The position numbers were made by a program, and so were the translations under genes. Below are positions 24,833 through 33,367 of a stretch of DNA of 64,000 nucleotides, piece after piece. The stretch is from Flavobacterium psychrophilum. GTDB taxonomy: Bacteria > Bacteroidota > Bacteroidia > Flavobacteriales > Flavobacteriaceae. Each line of letters begins with the position of its first letter. The first letter of the stretch is position 1. The stretch is from NCBI GenBank assembly GCA_022730285.1, contig DZCQ01000001.1, positions 34,079-98,078 of the forward strand, in the 5' to 3' direction. A model generated the notes under the pieces. The model was not told where the DNA came from. It made no database searches and was given only the letters and a program-made list of their open reading frames with translations.

Positions 24833-26668
24833 TTATTCAATTACTAAATCTTTTAGTTTGTCTCTATATTTTTCTAGCAAGGTTAATTTAGATATTGTAC
24901 CATAAAACTCTTGTCTTTTAATCACCACTAAGGTTGTTTGCTGTGAGGTTTCAAATTTTTCAAAAACAATTTCTGTGGTGTCTTCAAATTTCACCACTAT
25001 GTTTGGTATGGTAATTACTTCCGCTATTGTGGTGTATTTTATGGAATATGGATTTTGTAAAAATTGTTTGATAGTTTTTAATTCTACCATTCCTAGAAAG
25101 AGATTATTTGGTGCTATAACTGGATAGAATACTTGATTTGTTGTGGCTAGTAATGGTATAAAACTTTCCAGTTTTTCTTTGGAAGGATTTTCTGTTTTTA
25201 GACATACAATTGTACAATCTATTTCTTTTTTAAGGTCAATGCTTTGCAAAATATTTTTGTCTTTATCATCTGTAAAAACCTCTCCTTTATCGGCTAGATT
25301 TTTTACATCCATAGAATGTTTTTCATGTTTTTTTGATATGGCAAAGCTAATAGAAGATACTACTAATAAAGGTACCATAAGTTGATAACCACCTGTTATT
25401 TCTGCAATTAGAAATATAGCGGTTAGTGGTGCATGAAATAACCCACTTAAAATTCCAGCCATGCCCACAATCGTGAAATTTGCCACGGGAATATTAGGTG
25501 ATATTCCTAGCAAGCTAATAGTTTTTGCTAAAAAAAATCCTAAATATGAGCCTACAAACAGTGAGGGAGCAAAATTACCACCATTTCCACCACTGCCTAG
25601 CGTGATTCCTGTAGCGATAGCCTTTATAAAAGTTATAATTCCTATAAATAAAAGCAAAACCCATGAATTATCTATTTGACCTTTTAAAATGGTGTTTTCT
25701 AGTATTTTTCCAGGATAAGCGGTAGATAATGTTTTGATGCTTTCATATCCTTCGCCAAATAGTGGTGGAAATAAGAAAATTAATATTGCTAGGAGCAAGG
25801 AACCAAAAATTGCTTTTGTATAAATATTTTTAGAAAAAGTATGAAAGTACGATTCTACTTTTCTAAAAGTTCTTACATGATAAATAGAGACAAATCCAGA
25901 CAAAACACCTAAAATAATATAATATGGCATGTTATAGAAGTTAAAAAACTCTTTTCGTGCAAAGTTTAGCAAAACAGCTTCTTTTAGAAAAATTTCTGAG
26001 ATGAGTGTTCCCGTTGCTGCCGAAATCATTATGGGGATAAATGCCACAATGCTTACATCTGACAAAACAACTTCTATTGCAAACAAAACCCCAGCAATAG
26101 GAGCGTTAAAAGCGGTAGATATTCCTGCCGCCACACCACATGCTAGGAGCAAAATTCTATTTTTTTGGGATAAATGATAGTGTTGTGCAAAGTTAGAACC
26201 AAAAGCGGCTCCGGTAATTACAATTGGACTTTCTAAACCAGCAGAACCACCAAGTCCAACGGTTAGAGAGCTTGTAACTATTTGTGCATACATTTGCTTT
26301 TTAGGAATAATTCCTCTTTTTCTCGCTACTGCATACAAAACCTTTGAGGTGCCTTTTTCTATATTTCCGTCTAGAAACTTTTTTACAAATAAAACGGTTA
26401 GTATAATTCCAACAATAGGTAAAATGCTATTAATGTAAGGTAATTTTAAATAACTATTTACATTGTTTGAAAAAACAAAAACAAAATGCGAAAACAACTT
26501 CAAAATCATTACAGCAATAGCACAAGATATTGCCACTAATACACTAGCAAGATATATAAAGTTTCTTTCCGAGAGTAATTCTTTTGCTTTTAATAGTAAT
26601 ATTTCTATCTTGCTTATACTATTGCTAAATATATATTGTTTAACTTTAACAAATTCTCGATTAGTCAT
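24833..26668 (-). CDS. ClC-family chloride channel/antiporter with CBS domains
   Basis: Inner-membrane chloride channel or proton/chloride exchanger. About 10-12 hydrophobic segments carry the ClC signatures: VGLGGSAGLESPIVITGA (the loop with the gating glutamate), ACGVAAGISTAFNAPIAGVLFAIE, and GSGGNGGNFAPSLFVG. After the membrane part (about residue 440) come two CBS modules (SKEKLESFIPLLATTNQVFYPVI and a second near VKFEDTTEIVFEKFE), as in eukaryotic and many bacterial ClC proteins. At 611 residues the length fits. It stands as a separate unit with gaps of 79 and 96 bases to its neighbours. Confidence 0.92.
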   Translation of the reverse strand: MTNREFVKVKQYIFSNSISKIEILLLKAKELLSERNFIYLASVLVAISCAIAVMILKLFSHFVFVFSNNVNSYLKLPYINSILPIVGIILTVLFVKKFLDGNIEKGTSKVLYAVARKRGIIPKKQMYAQIVTSSLTVGLGGSAGLESPIVITGAAFGSNFAQHYHLSQKNRILLLACGVAAGISTAFNAPIAGVLFAIEVVLSDVSIVAFIPIMISAATGTLISEIFLKEAVLLNFARKEFFNFYNMPYYIILGVLSGFVSIYHVRTFRKVESYFHTFSKNIYTKAIFGSLLLAILIFLFPPLFGEGYESIKTLSTAYPGKILENTILKGQIDNSWVLLLFIGIITFIKAIATGITLGSGGNGGNFAPSLFVGSYLGFFLAKTISLLGISPNIPVANFTIVGMAGILSGLFHAPLTAIFLIAEITGGYQLMVPLLVVSSISFAISKKHEKHSMDVKNLADKGEVFTDDKDKNILQSIDLKKEIDCTIVCLKTENPSKEKLESFIPLLATTNQVFYPVIAPNNLFLGMVELKTIKQFLQNPYSIKYTTIAEVITIPNIVVKFEDTTEIVFEKFETSQQTTLVVIKRQEFYGTISKLTLLEKYRDKLKDLVIE

Positions 26669-26764
26669 ATTATTATTCTTTACATAAGATGCAATCTTTT
26701 TTTAAGAAATATTATCTGTGTTTACTGCAAATTTATTCTAAGAAGTCTTACTTTTCAGTTATTA

Positions 26765-27622
26765 TTAGTTCAAAATATCGCGGTCCTCTAACTTTTTATC
26801 CACAATAGTGTTATTGTTTAATTTTACTACTTTTTTGCCTTTTTTCATACGTAAATTAAGAAATTCTACAAAAAGAGAAAAGAAAATAGAAAAATATAAA
26901 TATCCCTTAGGAATAATTCCTACTTCTACATCATTACCAAATTTAAAGTGTGCTAGATGAGAACCTTCTGCCAATAACATTACTCCAATTAGTATTAAGA
27001 AAGATAATCCAAGTATCTGTATAGTAGGATGTTCGTTTACAAATTTGCTAACAGGTCCTGCAAAAATCATCATGATTATTACCGAAATAATTATGGCAAG
27101 AATCATTATTGCAAGAGCCCCTTCATATCCAAAGCCTCCTTCGGCTTGATCTTTCATGCTTATTAAACCAATTGCGGTTAAGATACTATCAAAAGAGAAA
27201 ACTAAATTTAACAGTGAAATTTGAATAATTGCCGCAACAAGAGTATTGCTAGACTTCCCGTTTTCATTTTCTTCTTCGGCTTCCATTTTGTGGTGTATTT
27301 CAGATACCGATTTGTATAACAAAAATAAACCTCCAGCAAAAATAATTAAACTTTGCCCAGTTACATGTGCCGAGAAGACGGAAATATTTATAGAGAATAA
27401 AGTTTCCTGCAAACCTAATACCCAAGTAATACCAAAAAGCAATATAACACGAAAAACCATTGCTAACAAAAGCCCAATTTTACGAGCCTTTGGTTGGTCT
27501 TCTGCTTTCAATTTTCCTGAAACAATAGACAAAAAAACAATATTGTCTATTCCTAAAATAATTTCTAAGAAAGTTAGAGTTAGTAAAGCAATCCAAGCAT
27601 CTGGGTTTAGTAATAATTCCAT
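26765..27622 (-). CDS. TerC-family integral membrane protein
   Basis: Membrane protein of the TerC/Alx family, implicated in metal (manganese) export and tellurium resistance in other bacteria. The 285-residue protein has nine or so hydrophobic segments and the family marks FLEIILGIDNIVFLSIVSG near the N-terminus and LNLVFSFDSILTAIGLI in the middle. The acidic residues in GIDN and SFDS are conserved and thought to bind metal. A charged loop HKMEAEEENENGKSS separates the two halves. The partner ligand is inferred only from the family. It is adjacent to but 33 bases apart from the small lipoprotein gene. Confidence 0.92.
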   Translation of the reverse strand: MELLLNPDAWIALLTLTFLEIILGIDNIVFLSIVSGKLKAEDQPKARKIGLLLAMVFRVILLFGITWVLGLQETLFSINISVFSAHVTGQSLIIFAGGLFLLYKSVSEIHHKMEAEEENENGKSSNTLVAAIIQISLLNLVFSFDSILTAIGLISMKDQAEGGFGYEGALAIMILAIIISVIIMMIFAGPVSKFVNEHPTIQILGLSFLILIGVMLLAEGSHLAHFKFGNDVEVGIIPKGYLYFSIFFSLFVEFLNLRMKKGKKVVKLNNNTIVDKKLEDRDILN

Positions 27623-27655
27623 TTTTTATATTTAAGGTTTGGTATTTATACGTAA

Positions 27656-28042
27656 TTAATTCAATTTTGTTACAATTCCTTTTTGTTTTTTTGACTCGCC
27701 AACATAAGAAAACTCAAAAGTGTAGGTATTTTTGTTTGTTGTTAAAATTCGCATGGCAATCGCCTTTTTCTCTAGCATGTTCTTTGGGTGTAACTTTTGC
27801 AAAATACATTCACAATCATTCACCCATCTTACTGCTGCGGTATCGGTTTTCCCATCAAATGTTTCTATCTGCATTTTTCCTGTTCTAGTAAAAATAGAGG
27901 TTTTTTTAACATTATCAATTGTTTGTGTAAAACTAAATTTTCCTGTCTTAAAATCTTTGCATTTTCTTTCTTGCTGATAACAAGAATACAAGCTACCAAA
28001 CACAAAAAGCAACATAACCAACGGAATTGTATTTTTTTTCAT
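27656..28042 (-). CDS. Small predicted lipoprotein, unknown function
   Basis: 128 residues with an N-terminal leader MKKNTIPLVMLLFVFGSLYSC that ends in a lipobox (SLYSC, Cys21), so probably an outer-membrane or periplasmic lipoprotein. The mature part is a small beta-rich domain with several cysteines (CKDFKTGKF, NDCECILQKLHPKN) and a TYTFEFSYVG strand near the end. As I recall, similar flavobacterial proteins are sometimes labelled 'DNA topoisomerase IV', which the sequence does not support. It is followed by the TerC gene and preceded by the hairpin repeat copy C. Confidence 0.75.
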   Translation of the reverse strand: MKKNTIPLVMLLFVFGSLYSCYQQERKCKDFKTGKFSFTQTIDNVKKTSIFTRTGKMQIETFDGKTDTAAVRWVNDCECILQKLHPKNMLEKKAIAMRILTTNKNTYTFEFSYVGESKKQKGIVTKLN

Positions 28043-28088
28043 TATTTTATTTTTTTAGAGCAATAAGCATTTTCACTTTTAAGAAACA

Positions 28089-28164
28089 CCAGTCCTGCTA
28101 TCCGTTACAATCTTTTTTTGCTAAAAAATGCAAAAAAAAGGATTTTCACTTCTATCAGGGCTAT
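28089..28164 (+). repeat. Dispersed hairpin repeat, copy C
   Basis: Left block CCTGCTATCCGTTACAATC, then TTTTTTTGC (28113-28121), a short loop and GCAAAAAAA, then GGATTTTCACTTCTATCAGGG and CTAT. The TTTTTTTGC/GCAAAAAAA arms form the stem. Its last bases (CTA at 28161-28163) supply the stop codon of the minus-strand gene 28161-28382. Confidence 0.8.
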
Positions 28165-28382
28165 TTGTCAAACATACTGCTAATAATTAACATTATCCCT
28201 TTATAAATTAAAAACATCGCTAAAAAGCAAAGCCCAATTCCAATTGCTAAAACTAAGTAATGCCAAGCATTATTTTTGTTAATAAAGGCATTATACACTA
28301 CCGAAGGACCAATAAAAAGCAACGGAAAAGCAGCAATTAATTTTTTTATTCCTTTATTTAATACCGTTTTATTTGTTCCCAT
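28161..28382 (-). CDS. Small two-helix membrane protein (DUF6095-like)
   Basis: 73 residues with two hydrophobic segments (KKLIAAFPLLFIGPSVVYNAFI and HYLVLAIGIGLCFLAMFLIYKGIMLIISSMF) joined by a short NKNNAW loop. It resembles the small flavobacterial DUF6095 family, from memory. The start overlaps the end of murQ by 14 bases, so translation is probably coupled. The stop codon lies inside hairpin repeat copy C. Function is unknown; an inner-membrane location is likely. Confidence 0.72.
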   Translation of the reverse strand: MGTNKTVLNKGIKKLIAAFPLLFIGPSVVYNAFINKNNAWHYLVLAIGIGLCFLAMFLIYKGIMLIISSMFDK

Positions 28383-29196
28383 TTTTATTTATATAAAATG
28401 CCACTGCTTTTCTAACATTACCATGTTCTTGTAGCAATGTGGCTGCTTCGTTGTATTCAATTGAAATTTCATTCATAATCATTTTTACACCTCTATCCAC
28501 CAATTTATCGTTAGAGAGTTGCATATCTACCATTCTATTTCCCTTTACTTTTCCAAGCCGTATCATGGTAGTAGTAGTAACCATGTTCAAAACCATTTTT
28601 TGAGCCGTTCCAGCTTTCATTCGGGAACTTCCGGTTACAAATTCTGGTCCAACCACCACTTCTATCGGGAATTTAGAAACTAAAGACAAAGGACTATTTG
28701 TATTGCAAGTTATACAAGCGGTAGTAATGTTGTTTTTGTTACACGCTTCTAAACCAGCAATTACATAAGGTGTGGTTCCCGAAGCAGCAATTCCTACCAC
28801 CACATCATTTGTGGAAATAGCAAATTCATTTAAGTCTGCCCAAGCTTGTGAGGTGCTATCCTCGGCATTTTCTACTGCCTTTCTAATTGCTTTATCTCCA
28901 CCTGCAATTATTCCTATTACTAAATAATCTGGAACTCCAAAAGTTGGTGGACATTCTGACGCATCTAAAATTCCTAATCTCCCAGAAGTACCAGCTCCAA
29001 TATAAAAAAGTCTTCCTCCATCTTTTAATTTAGAAACCACAATGGCAACTAAATTTTCTATTTGAGGCAAAGCATTTGCAACTGCGTCAGGAACTGTTTT
29101 GTCTTCTTTATTTATAGATAAAAGCAAGTCTTTGATAGACATTTTTTCTAAATGCTTATATTTGGATTCTTGTTCGGTAATTTTAATAAATTCCAT
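28369..29196 (-). CDS. murQ: N-acetylmuramic acid 6-phosphate etherase
   Basis: Cleaves the lactyl ether of MurNAc-6-phosphate to GlcNAc-6-phosphate during cell-wall recycling, in the cytoplasm. The SIS-fold protein of 275 residues has VSKLKDGGRLFYIGAGTSGRLGILDASECPPTFG, GIIAGGDKAIRKAVENAEDS, VVGIAASGTTPYVI, CNTNSPLS, GPEFVTGSSRMKAGTAQKMVLNM and NDKLVDRGVKMI, all diagnostic for MurQ. No MurNAc kinase or transporter is adjacent. It lies between the PH-domain gene, 5 bases upstream, and the DUF6095-like gene that overlaps its end, so all three are probably one transcript. Confidence 0.95.
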   Translation of the reverse strand: MEFIKITEQESKYKHLEKMSIKDLLLSINKEDKTVPDAVANALPQIENLVAIVVSKLKDGGRLFYIGAGTSGRLGILDASECPPTFGVPDYLVIGIIAGGDKAIRKAVENAEDSTSQAWADLNEFAISTNDVVVGIAASGTTPYVIAGLEACNKNNITTACITCNTNSPLSLVSKFPIEVVVGPEFVTGSSRMKAGTAQKMVLNMVTTTTMIRLGKVKGNRMVDMQLSNDKLVDRGVKMIMNEISIEYNEAATLLQEHGNVRKAVAFYINKNGNK

Positions 29197-29201
29197 AAAA
29201 T

Positions 29202-29582
29202 TTAATTTAGCACATGATAAGCAAGTACATTTTGCACTTCATATACGTTTACAGACTTGTTAAAACTTTTTACAATACTAGGATTTATCTCACTAGAAAC
29301 CCATATTTTTAATTCTGCTTCTAAATCAAAAGTGCCAGCAGTTTCTATACTAAAACGTGAAATACTTTTGTATAAAATAGATTTGTATTCTATTTTACTG
29401 CCTGTAATTCCTTGTTTTTCTATTAATATTAATCGTTTGTTGGTAAATATAAAAGTATCTCTAATAAGTTTGAAACCCATTTCGATGCTTTCCTTTTCTA
29501 TTAATAATTTTCCAAAGTCTTTTAATAAATTTTCTTGACTAACAGTCCCAGCATTTCCTAGTAGAGCAGAGAATATTCCCAT
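29202..29582 (-). CDS. Bacterial PH-domain protein
   Basis: 126-residue cytoplasmic protein of the bacterial pleckstrin-homology class (DUF1696/PH_8-like). The visible core is GFKLIRDTFIFTNKRLILIEKQG, KIEYKSILYKSISRFSIETAGTFDLEAELKIWVSS and a C-terminal helix. The T-F-TNKR-LIL-I and I-Y-SI-RFS-E patterns are usual for these proteins. Function is unknown. It precedes murQ by 5 bases. Confidence 0.82.
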   Translation of the reverse strand: MGIFSALLGNAGTVSQENLLKDFGKLLIEKESIEMGFKLIRDTFIFTNKRLILIEKQGITGSKIEYKSILYKSISRFSIETAGTFDLEAELKIWVSSEINPSIVKSFNKSVNVYEVQNVLAYHVLN

Positions 29583-29618
29583 AATTATTTTTTTTATTTT
29601 GCCAAATATACTAAAAAA

Positions 29619-30287
29619 TTATACAAAATAAGCAAGTACAATACCGAGTATAATCATTAAAATTTTGGTCAGGTTAAATTTGTGTCCTTCATTGCTTTCA
29701 TATATAATGGTAGAAGAAATATGAAATAAAATTCCAATTACAATTGCCGTAATTTCTGTGTAATAAGTTTCTAAAAATGGTAATTTTCCAGATAATAATG
29801 TTCCAAAAGGAGTCATAAAAGCAAAAAATACCATAAAAGCAAAAAGAACTGTTTTGTTTAGTTGTGCTTCCAGAAAAAACAAAGTCAGAATGATGGCAAT
29901 TGGCAAATGATGAATTGCAATTCCGATGGCTAAGTTGTGATGATGCTCTACCGGAAAACCTTCTAAAAAAGCATGTAAACACAAACTTATGAACAATGCA
30001 TAAGGCATTTCTTTATTTTTTCCATGTCCATGTACATGCCCGTGTTCGGCTCCTTTCGAAAAAAATTCGAGTACAATTTGCAATAGTATCCCTACCATTA
30101 TAAACAACCCAATTTGTGGTCTGTGTCTTTCGTAAACATCTGGTAATAAATGAACTACTGTTATGGACAACAAAAAGGAACCACTAAATGCAAGTAATAG
30201 TTTTATCGTATTTTTACTTGTAGGTTTTAATGTAATTGCAACAAAAAAACCAATTAATACAGAAAGTAATGGGAGTAAATATTCCAT
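29619..30287 (-). CDS. ZIP-family metal transporter
   Basis: Inner-membrane divalent-metal permease (zinc, iron or manganese). 222 residues with about seven hydrophobic segments and the usual histidine-rich loop (HGHVHGHGKNKE) between segments 3 and 4. The two metal-site helices are visible: SLCLHAFLEGFPVEHHHNLAIGIAIHHLPIAIILT matches the H..EG / H..P pattern of helices 4 and 5. Metal preference cannot be told. It sits 13 bases before the methyltransferase gene's stop. Confidence 0.91.
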   Translation of the reverse strand: MEYLLPLLSVLIGFFVAITLKPTSKNTIKLLLAFSGSFLLSITVVHLLPDVYERHRPQIGLFIMVGILLQIVLEFFSKGAEHGHVHGHGKNKEMPYALFISLCLHAFLEGFPVEHHHNLAIGIAIHHLPIAIILTLFFLEAQLNKTVLFAFMVFFAFMTPFGTLLSGKLPFLETYYTEITAIVIGILFHISSTIIYESNEGHKFNLTKILMIILGIVLAYFV

Positions 30288-30300
30288 TTTTTTTGTAAAA

Positions 30301-31065
30301 TTATTTAAAGATTAAGATTAATCTGTCGCTCTTTGTTTTATGAAATTTAGACAATTTATAATCTCCAAAAATATCTAATAGGTACATTCCAGATTCCTCT
30401 AGCATTTTTTCAAAATCTTGCAAATTAAAGGCTCTTACTTTCTCGGTAAATGAATAAGTTTCTTCTTGTACTTTAAATTGAATATTTTTATGGATATACC
30501 CGTCTAGTAGTTGTCTAGTAATGTTAAATTCTATTTCATCTACTATTTTAACCTCCTGCGGGACTAATGTTTCCAGTACTTTGTTTACATTCATAAAATC
30601 TATAACTGCAAAACCATATTCGGATAAATTTTCTTTTATAGAAGCTAACATTTTTAAATTGTCTGAGTCTGTGTCAAAATAGCCAAAACTAGTAAATAAG
30701 TTAAAAATAGCATCATATTTATCTGCTAGTGGTTCTCGCATATCATGTACCTGAAACTGCAAAGTAGCATTACTATTTTTACTAGCTTCGGCAATGCTGT
30801 TTGGCGACAAATCTACTCCTAAAACATTGTATTCTAATTGGTTAAGGTATATGCTGTGACGCCCTTTTCCACACGCTAAATCTACAATCCTGGCTTGTTC
30901 TGGTAAGTTTAAATAATGCGTTAAATTATCCATAAAAACTTGGGCTTCTCTATAATTTCTATCTTTATATAAAATATGATAATATGGAGAGTCAAACCAT
31001 GATGCAAACCAGCTTTTAGAGACGTTTGTATTTGTTGTAGAAAAATCTTTTAGAGAATCTTGCAT
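30301..31065 (-). CDS. Class I SAM-dependent methyltransferase
   Basis: Small-molecule-type methyltransferase of unknown substrate. The Rossmann core shows RIVDLACGKGRHSIYLNQLEYNVLGVDLSPNSIAEA (motif I with DLACGKGR and the acidic loop VDLS), FQVHDMREPL, and FNLFTSFGYFD. The frame is open to an ATG at 31161, but that extension crosses the -7 promoter element at 31095-31102. The ATG at 31065 gives MQDSLKDFSTTNTNVSKSWF, a normal N-terminus, and 254 residues. It is divergent from the THUMP methyltransferase gene. Confidence 0.86.
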   Translation of the reverse strand: MQDSLKDFSTTNTNVSKSWFASWFDSPYYHILYKDRNYREAQVFMDNLTHYLNLPEQARIVDLACGKGRHSIYLNQLEYNVLGVDLSPNSIAEASKNSNATLQFQVHDMREPLADKYDAIFNLFTSFGYFDTDSDNLKMLASIKENLSEYGFAVIDFMNVNKVLETLVPQEVKIVDEIEFNITRQLLDGYIHKNIQFKVQEETYSFTEKVRAFNLQDFEKMLEESGMYLLDIFGDYKLSKFHKTKSDRLILIFK

Positions 31066-31094
31066 TTTATATGAGTTGAATAAAGTATAAAGTG

Positions 31095-31102
31095 CAAATT
31101 TA
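31095..31102 (-). promoter_or_regulatory. -7 element for the minus-strand methyltransferase
   Basis: TAAATTTG on the minus strand (plus-strand CAAATTTA). It lies 29 bases upstream of the ATG at 31065 and inside the longer reading frame, so it supports the shorter protein. It sits 3 bases from the plus-strand element at 31106. Confidence 0.5.
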
Positions 31103-31105
31103 GTG

Positions 31106-31113
31106 TATTTTTG
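31106..31113 (+). promoter_or_regulatory. -7 element for the THUMP methyltransferase gene
   Basis: TATTTTTG fits TAnnTTTG. It lies 71 bases before the ATG at 31185 and back to back with the divergent element at 31095-31102, so the two promoters share one short region. Confidence 0.45.
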
Positions 31114-31184
31114 CAAAAAAAGAACATTAATATATAATTTACCTGTACACAATTTTAGCAAGGTATTGTATTAGACAATAAATA

Positions 31185-32366
31185 ATGGAAAATTTTAGAA
31201 TGATTGCCAAAACCTTTTTTGGGTTTGAAGAAATATTAGCCAAAGAGTTGCAACAATTAGGTGCTCAGGAAGTAGAAATGGGAACTAGAATGGTGCAGTT
31301 TAAAGGAGACAAAGGGTTTATGTATAAAGCTAATTTATCTTTAAGAACGGCTCTGAAAATAATGAAGCCAATATACTATTTTAGAGCCAAAACAGATGCT
31401 TTATTATACAAAAATATACAAGACATTAATTGGTCTAACTATTTAAGTGCAAACCAAACATTTGTTGTAGATACTACAGTACATTCCGATTACTTTAAAC
31501 ATTCTCAGTTTGTTTCCCAAAAATGCAAAGATGCAATTGTAGATCAATTTCGGGCAAAAGATGGGGTAAGACCAAGCATTGACAAAGATTATCCAGATTT
31601 AAGAATTCATATTCATATAGATAAAGATCAAATTTCTGTATCGTTAGATTCCTCAGGTGCTTCTTTGCATTTACGTGGATATAAAACAGCAACTAATATT
31701 GCCCCAATTAACGAGGTTCTTGCTGCAGGTATGTTATTATTGTCTGGCTGGGAAGGGCAAAGCGATTTTTTAGACCCAATGTGTGGTTCTGGAACTATTC
31801 TTGCGGAAGCTGCCATGATAGCTTGCCAAATTCCTGCAAATATTAACAGAAAAGAATTTGCTTTTGAAAAATGGAACGATTGGGACAGCACACTTTTTGA
31901 CGATATAATGACTTCTTTACTTAAAAAAGTGAAAGATTTTAATTACACGATTACTGGCTATGATAAAGCTCCAAGTGCAGTGCAAAAAACCATTGATAAT
32001 ATAAAAAATGCAAATCTTGACGAGTATATTTCTATCTCTCAAAAGAATTTTTTTGATACCAAAAAAGAAACTCTCGGAAAACTGCATATTTTGTTCAATC
32101 CTCCTTATGGAGAACGTTTGGATATTGAAATGGAACGCTTTTATAGAGAAATAGGAGATACCTTAAAGCAAAATTATCCCAATACAAATGCTTGGTTTAT
32201 CACAGCAAATTTAGAAGCATTGAAGTTTGTGGGACTAAAACCTTCTCGAAAAATAAAACTTTTTAACGGAAGTTTAGAAGCGAGATTGGTTAAATATGAA
32301 ATGTATGAGGGAAGTAAGCGTACTAAATTTCAGATAGGAGATTCTAACACAACACAAGATGTCTAA
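31185..32366 (+). CDS. THUMP-domain SAM-dependent RNA methyltransferase (RlmL-like)
   Basis: RNA methyltransferase related to the N-terminal half of E. coli RlmKL, which makes m2G2445 in 23S rRNA. The 393 residues contain an N-terminal ferredoxin/THUMP region (FGFEEILAKELQQLGAQEV, then LYKNIQDINWSNYL and the HSQFVSQKCKDAIVDQF helix) and a C-terminal UPF0020-type methylase: HLRGYKTATNIAPINEVLAAGMLLLSGW, DPMCGSGTILAEAAMIA (motif I) and the NPPYGERL catalytic motif. RlmK is absent. The next gene overlaps its end by 8 bases. Substrate assignment rests on the family only. Confidence 0.88.
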   Translation: MENFRMIAKTFFGFEEILAKELQQLGAQEVEMGTRMVQFKGDKGFMYKANLSLRTALKIMKPIYYFRAKTDALLYKNIQDINWSNYLSANQTFVVDTTVHSDYFKHSQFVSQKCKDAIVDQFRAKDGVRPSIDKDYPDLRIHIHIDKDQISVSLDSSGASLHLRGYKTATNIAPINEVLAAGMLLLSGWEGQSDFLDPMCGSGTILAEAAMIACQIPANINRKEFAFEKWNDWDSTLFDDIMTSLLKKVKDFNYTITGYDKAPSAVQKTIDNIKNANLDEYISISQKNFFDTKKETLGKLHILFNPPYGERLDIEMERFYREIGDTLKQNYPNTNAWFITANLEALKFVGLKPSRKIKLFNGSLEARLVKYEMYEGSKRTKFQIGDSNTTQDV

Positions 32367-32592
32367 AAGTACTAAATCCTTTATTTATAACTTTGCAAGC
32401 TTTGCTATTTTTTATTTTGCCTCTAAATATTTGCTAGATGCCTATAGTAATTTAACTGGAATTTGGTTGGGTCTTACTGCATTTTTGATTGCTACCATAC
32501 TTTCGCCAAAATTTCAGATGGTTAAAACAAAAGAAGGACAAAAATTATTCATGAAAATTGTTTTTGTAAAAGGAGTTAAAGAAATTTCCTAA
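32359..32592 (+). CDS. Small membrane protein, unknown, overlapping the methyltransferase
   Basis: 77 residues, starting 8 bases inside the end of the THUMP methyltransferase gene, which implies translational coupling. Two hydrophobic segments (FIYNFASFAIFYFASKYLL and GIWLGLTAFLIATILSPKF) and a basic tail suggest a small inner-membrane protein. It ends 1 base before the stop of the convergent batE gene. I recognise no family. Confidence 0.7.
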   Translation: MSKSTKSFIYNFASFAIFYFASKYLLDAYSNLTGIWLGLTAFLIATILSPKFQMVKTKEGQKLFMKIVFVKGVKEIS

Positions 32593-32593
32593 A

Positions 32594-33352
32594 TTATAAT
32601 TCTTTAATCGCATTTTTATTAATCCAACCCTTTGTTTGATCTAAAAGTTCTATTTTTTTATAGTTATTTAGTGTTTCTAATACAAAAATTTTTGTGCCAG
32701 CATGGATTTTTGTAACTTCTTTGCCAGAAGCATTAGGCTCTTTTCTTACAATTGCTATTTCTTGAAAAACAATAGCTGGTCTATTGTCAATATAATACTC
32801 TTTTTCCGAAAATCCAGCAGCAACACTTATAGCTGTAAATAACAAACTTAACGCCATAAGTCCAAAAAAGATGCGTTTTGCGTTTGTTTGAGGCAGTAAA
32901 AAATAACCCAAAAATAGCAATAAAAAAATGGCAGAAAATATTACTGCAATCCAACCCCAAGTATTGTAATGATAACTGGAGGTAAGTGTATGAATTATTT
33001 TTGAAAAACCAACTTTCGGCACTTCTTGAATTTCATCAATTTTTAACTTTTGTGCATATTCTAAATTAGTTCTAATTTGTTTATTGTTAGGTTCTAAAAT
33101 TAGTGCCTTTTCGTAATAATATATTGCAGGAGCAACTTTTTGCAATTTGTAATAGCAATTACCAAGATTATAATACAATGCAGCGGATTCTTCTTTTTGA
33201 TTATTAACTAATTTGTATTGCGTTATGGCATCTTCATACGCTCCTTTTTTGTATAAATTATTTGCCTTTTCAAACAATTTTTTAGAATTGTTAGTTGGAA
33301 TTGCAAAAGAATAACTAGTAATAAATAATAGTGTTAATAGTATATTTTTCAT
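32594..33352 (-). CDS. batE: Bat operon TPR/SH3 protein BatE
   Basis: Last gene of the Bat operon. 252 residues with a signal peptide (NILLTLLFITSYSFA), an N-terminal TPR unit (KKLFEKANNLYKKGAYEDAITQYKLVN, ALYYNLGNCYYKLQKVAPAIYYYEKAL), two membrane helices in the middle (WIAVIFSAIFLLLFLGYFLL and FFGLMALSLLFTAISVAAG), and a C-terminal SH3-like domain (VRKEPNASGKEVTKIHAGTKIFVLE). This is the usual BatE arrangement. It probably binds other Bat proteins at the inner membrane. The stop is 1 base from that of the plus-strand gene ending at 32592. Role in stress tolerance is inferred from the operon name, not shown by sequence. Confidence 0.85.
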   Translation of the reverse strand: MKNILLTLLFITSYSFAIPTNNSKKLFEKANNLYKKGAYEDAITQYKLVNNQKEESAALYYNLGNCYYKLQKVAPAIYYYEKALILEPNNKQIRTNLEYAQKLKIDEIQEVPKVGFSKIIHTLTSSYHYNTWGWIAVIFSAIFLLLFLGYFLLPQTNAKRIFFGLMALSLLFTAISVAAGFSEKEYYIDNRPAIVFQEIAIVRKEPNASGKEVTKIHAGTKIFVLETLNNYKKIELLDQTKGWINKNAIKEL

Positions 33353-33367
33353 GTTGTAAAACCCAAT

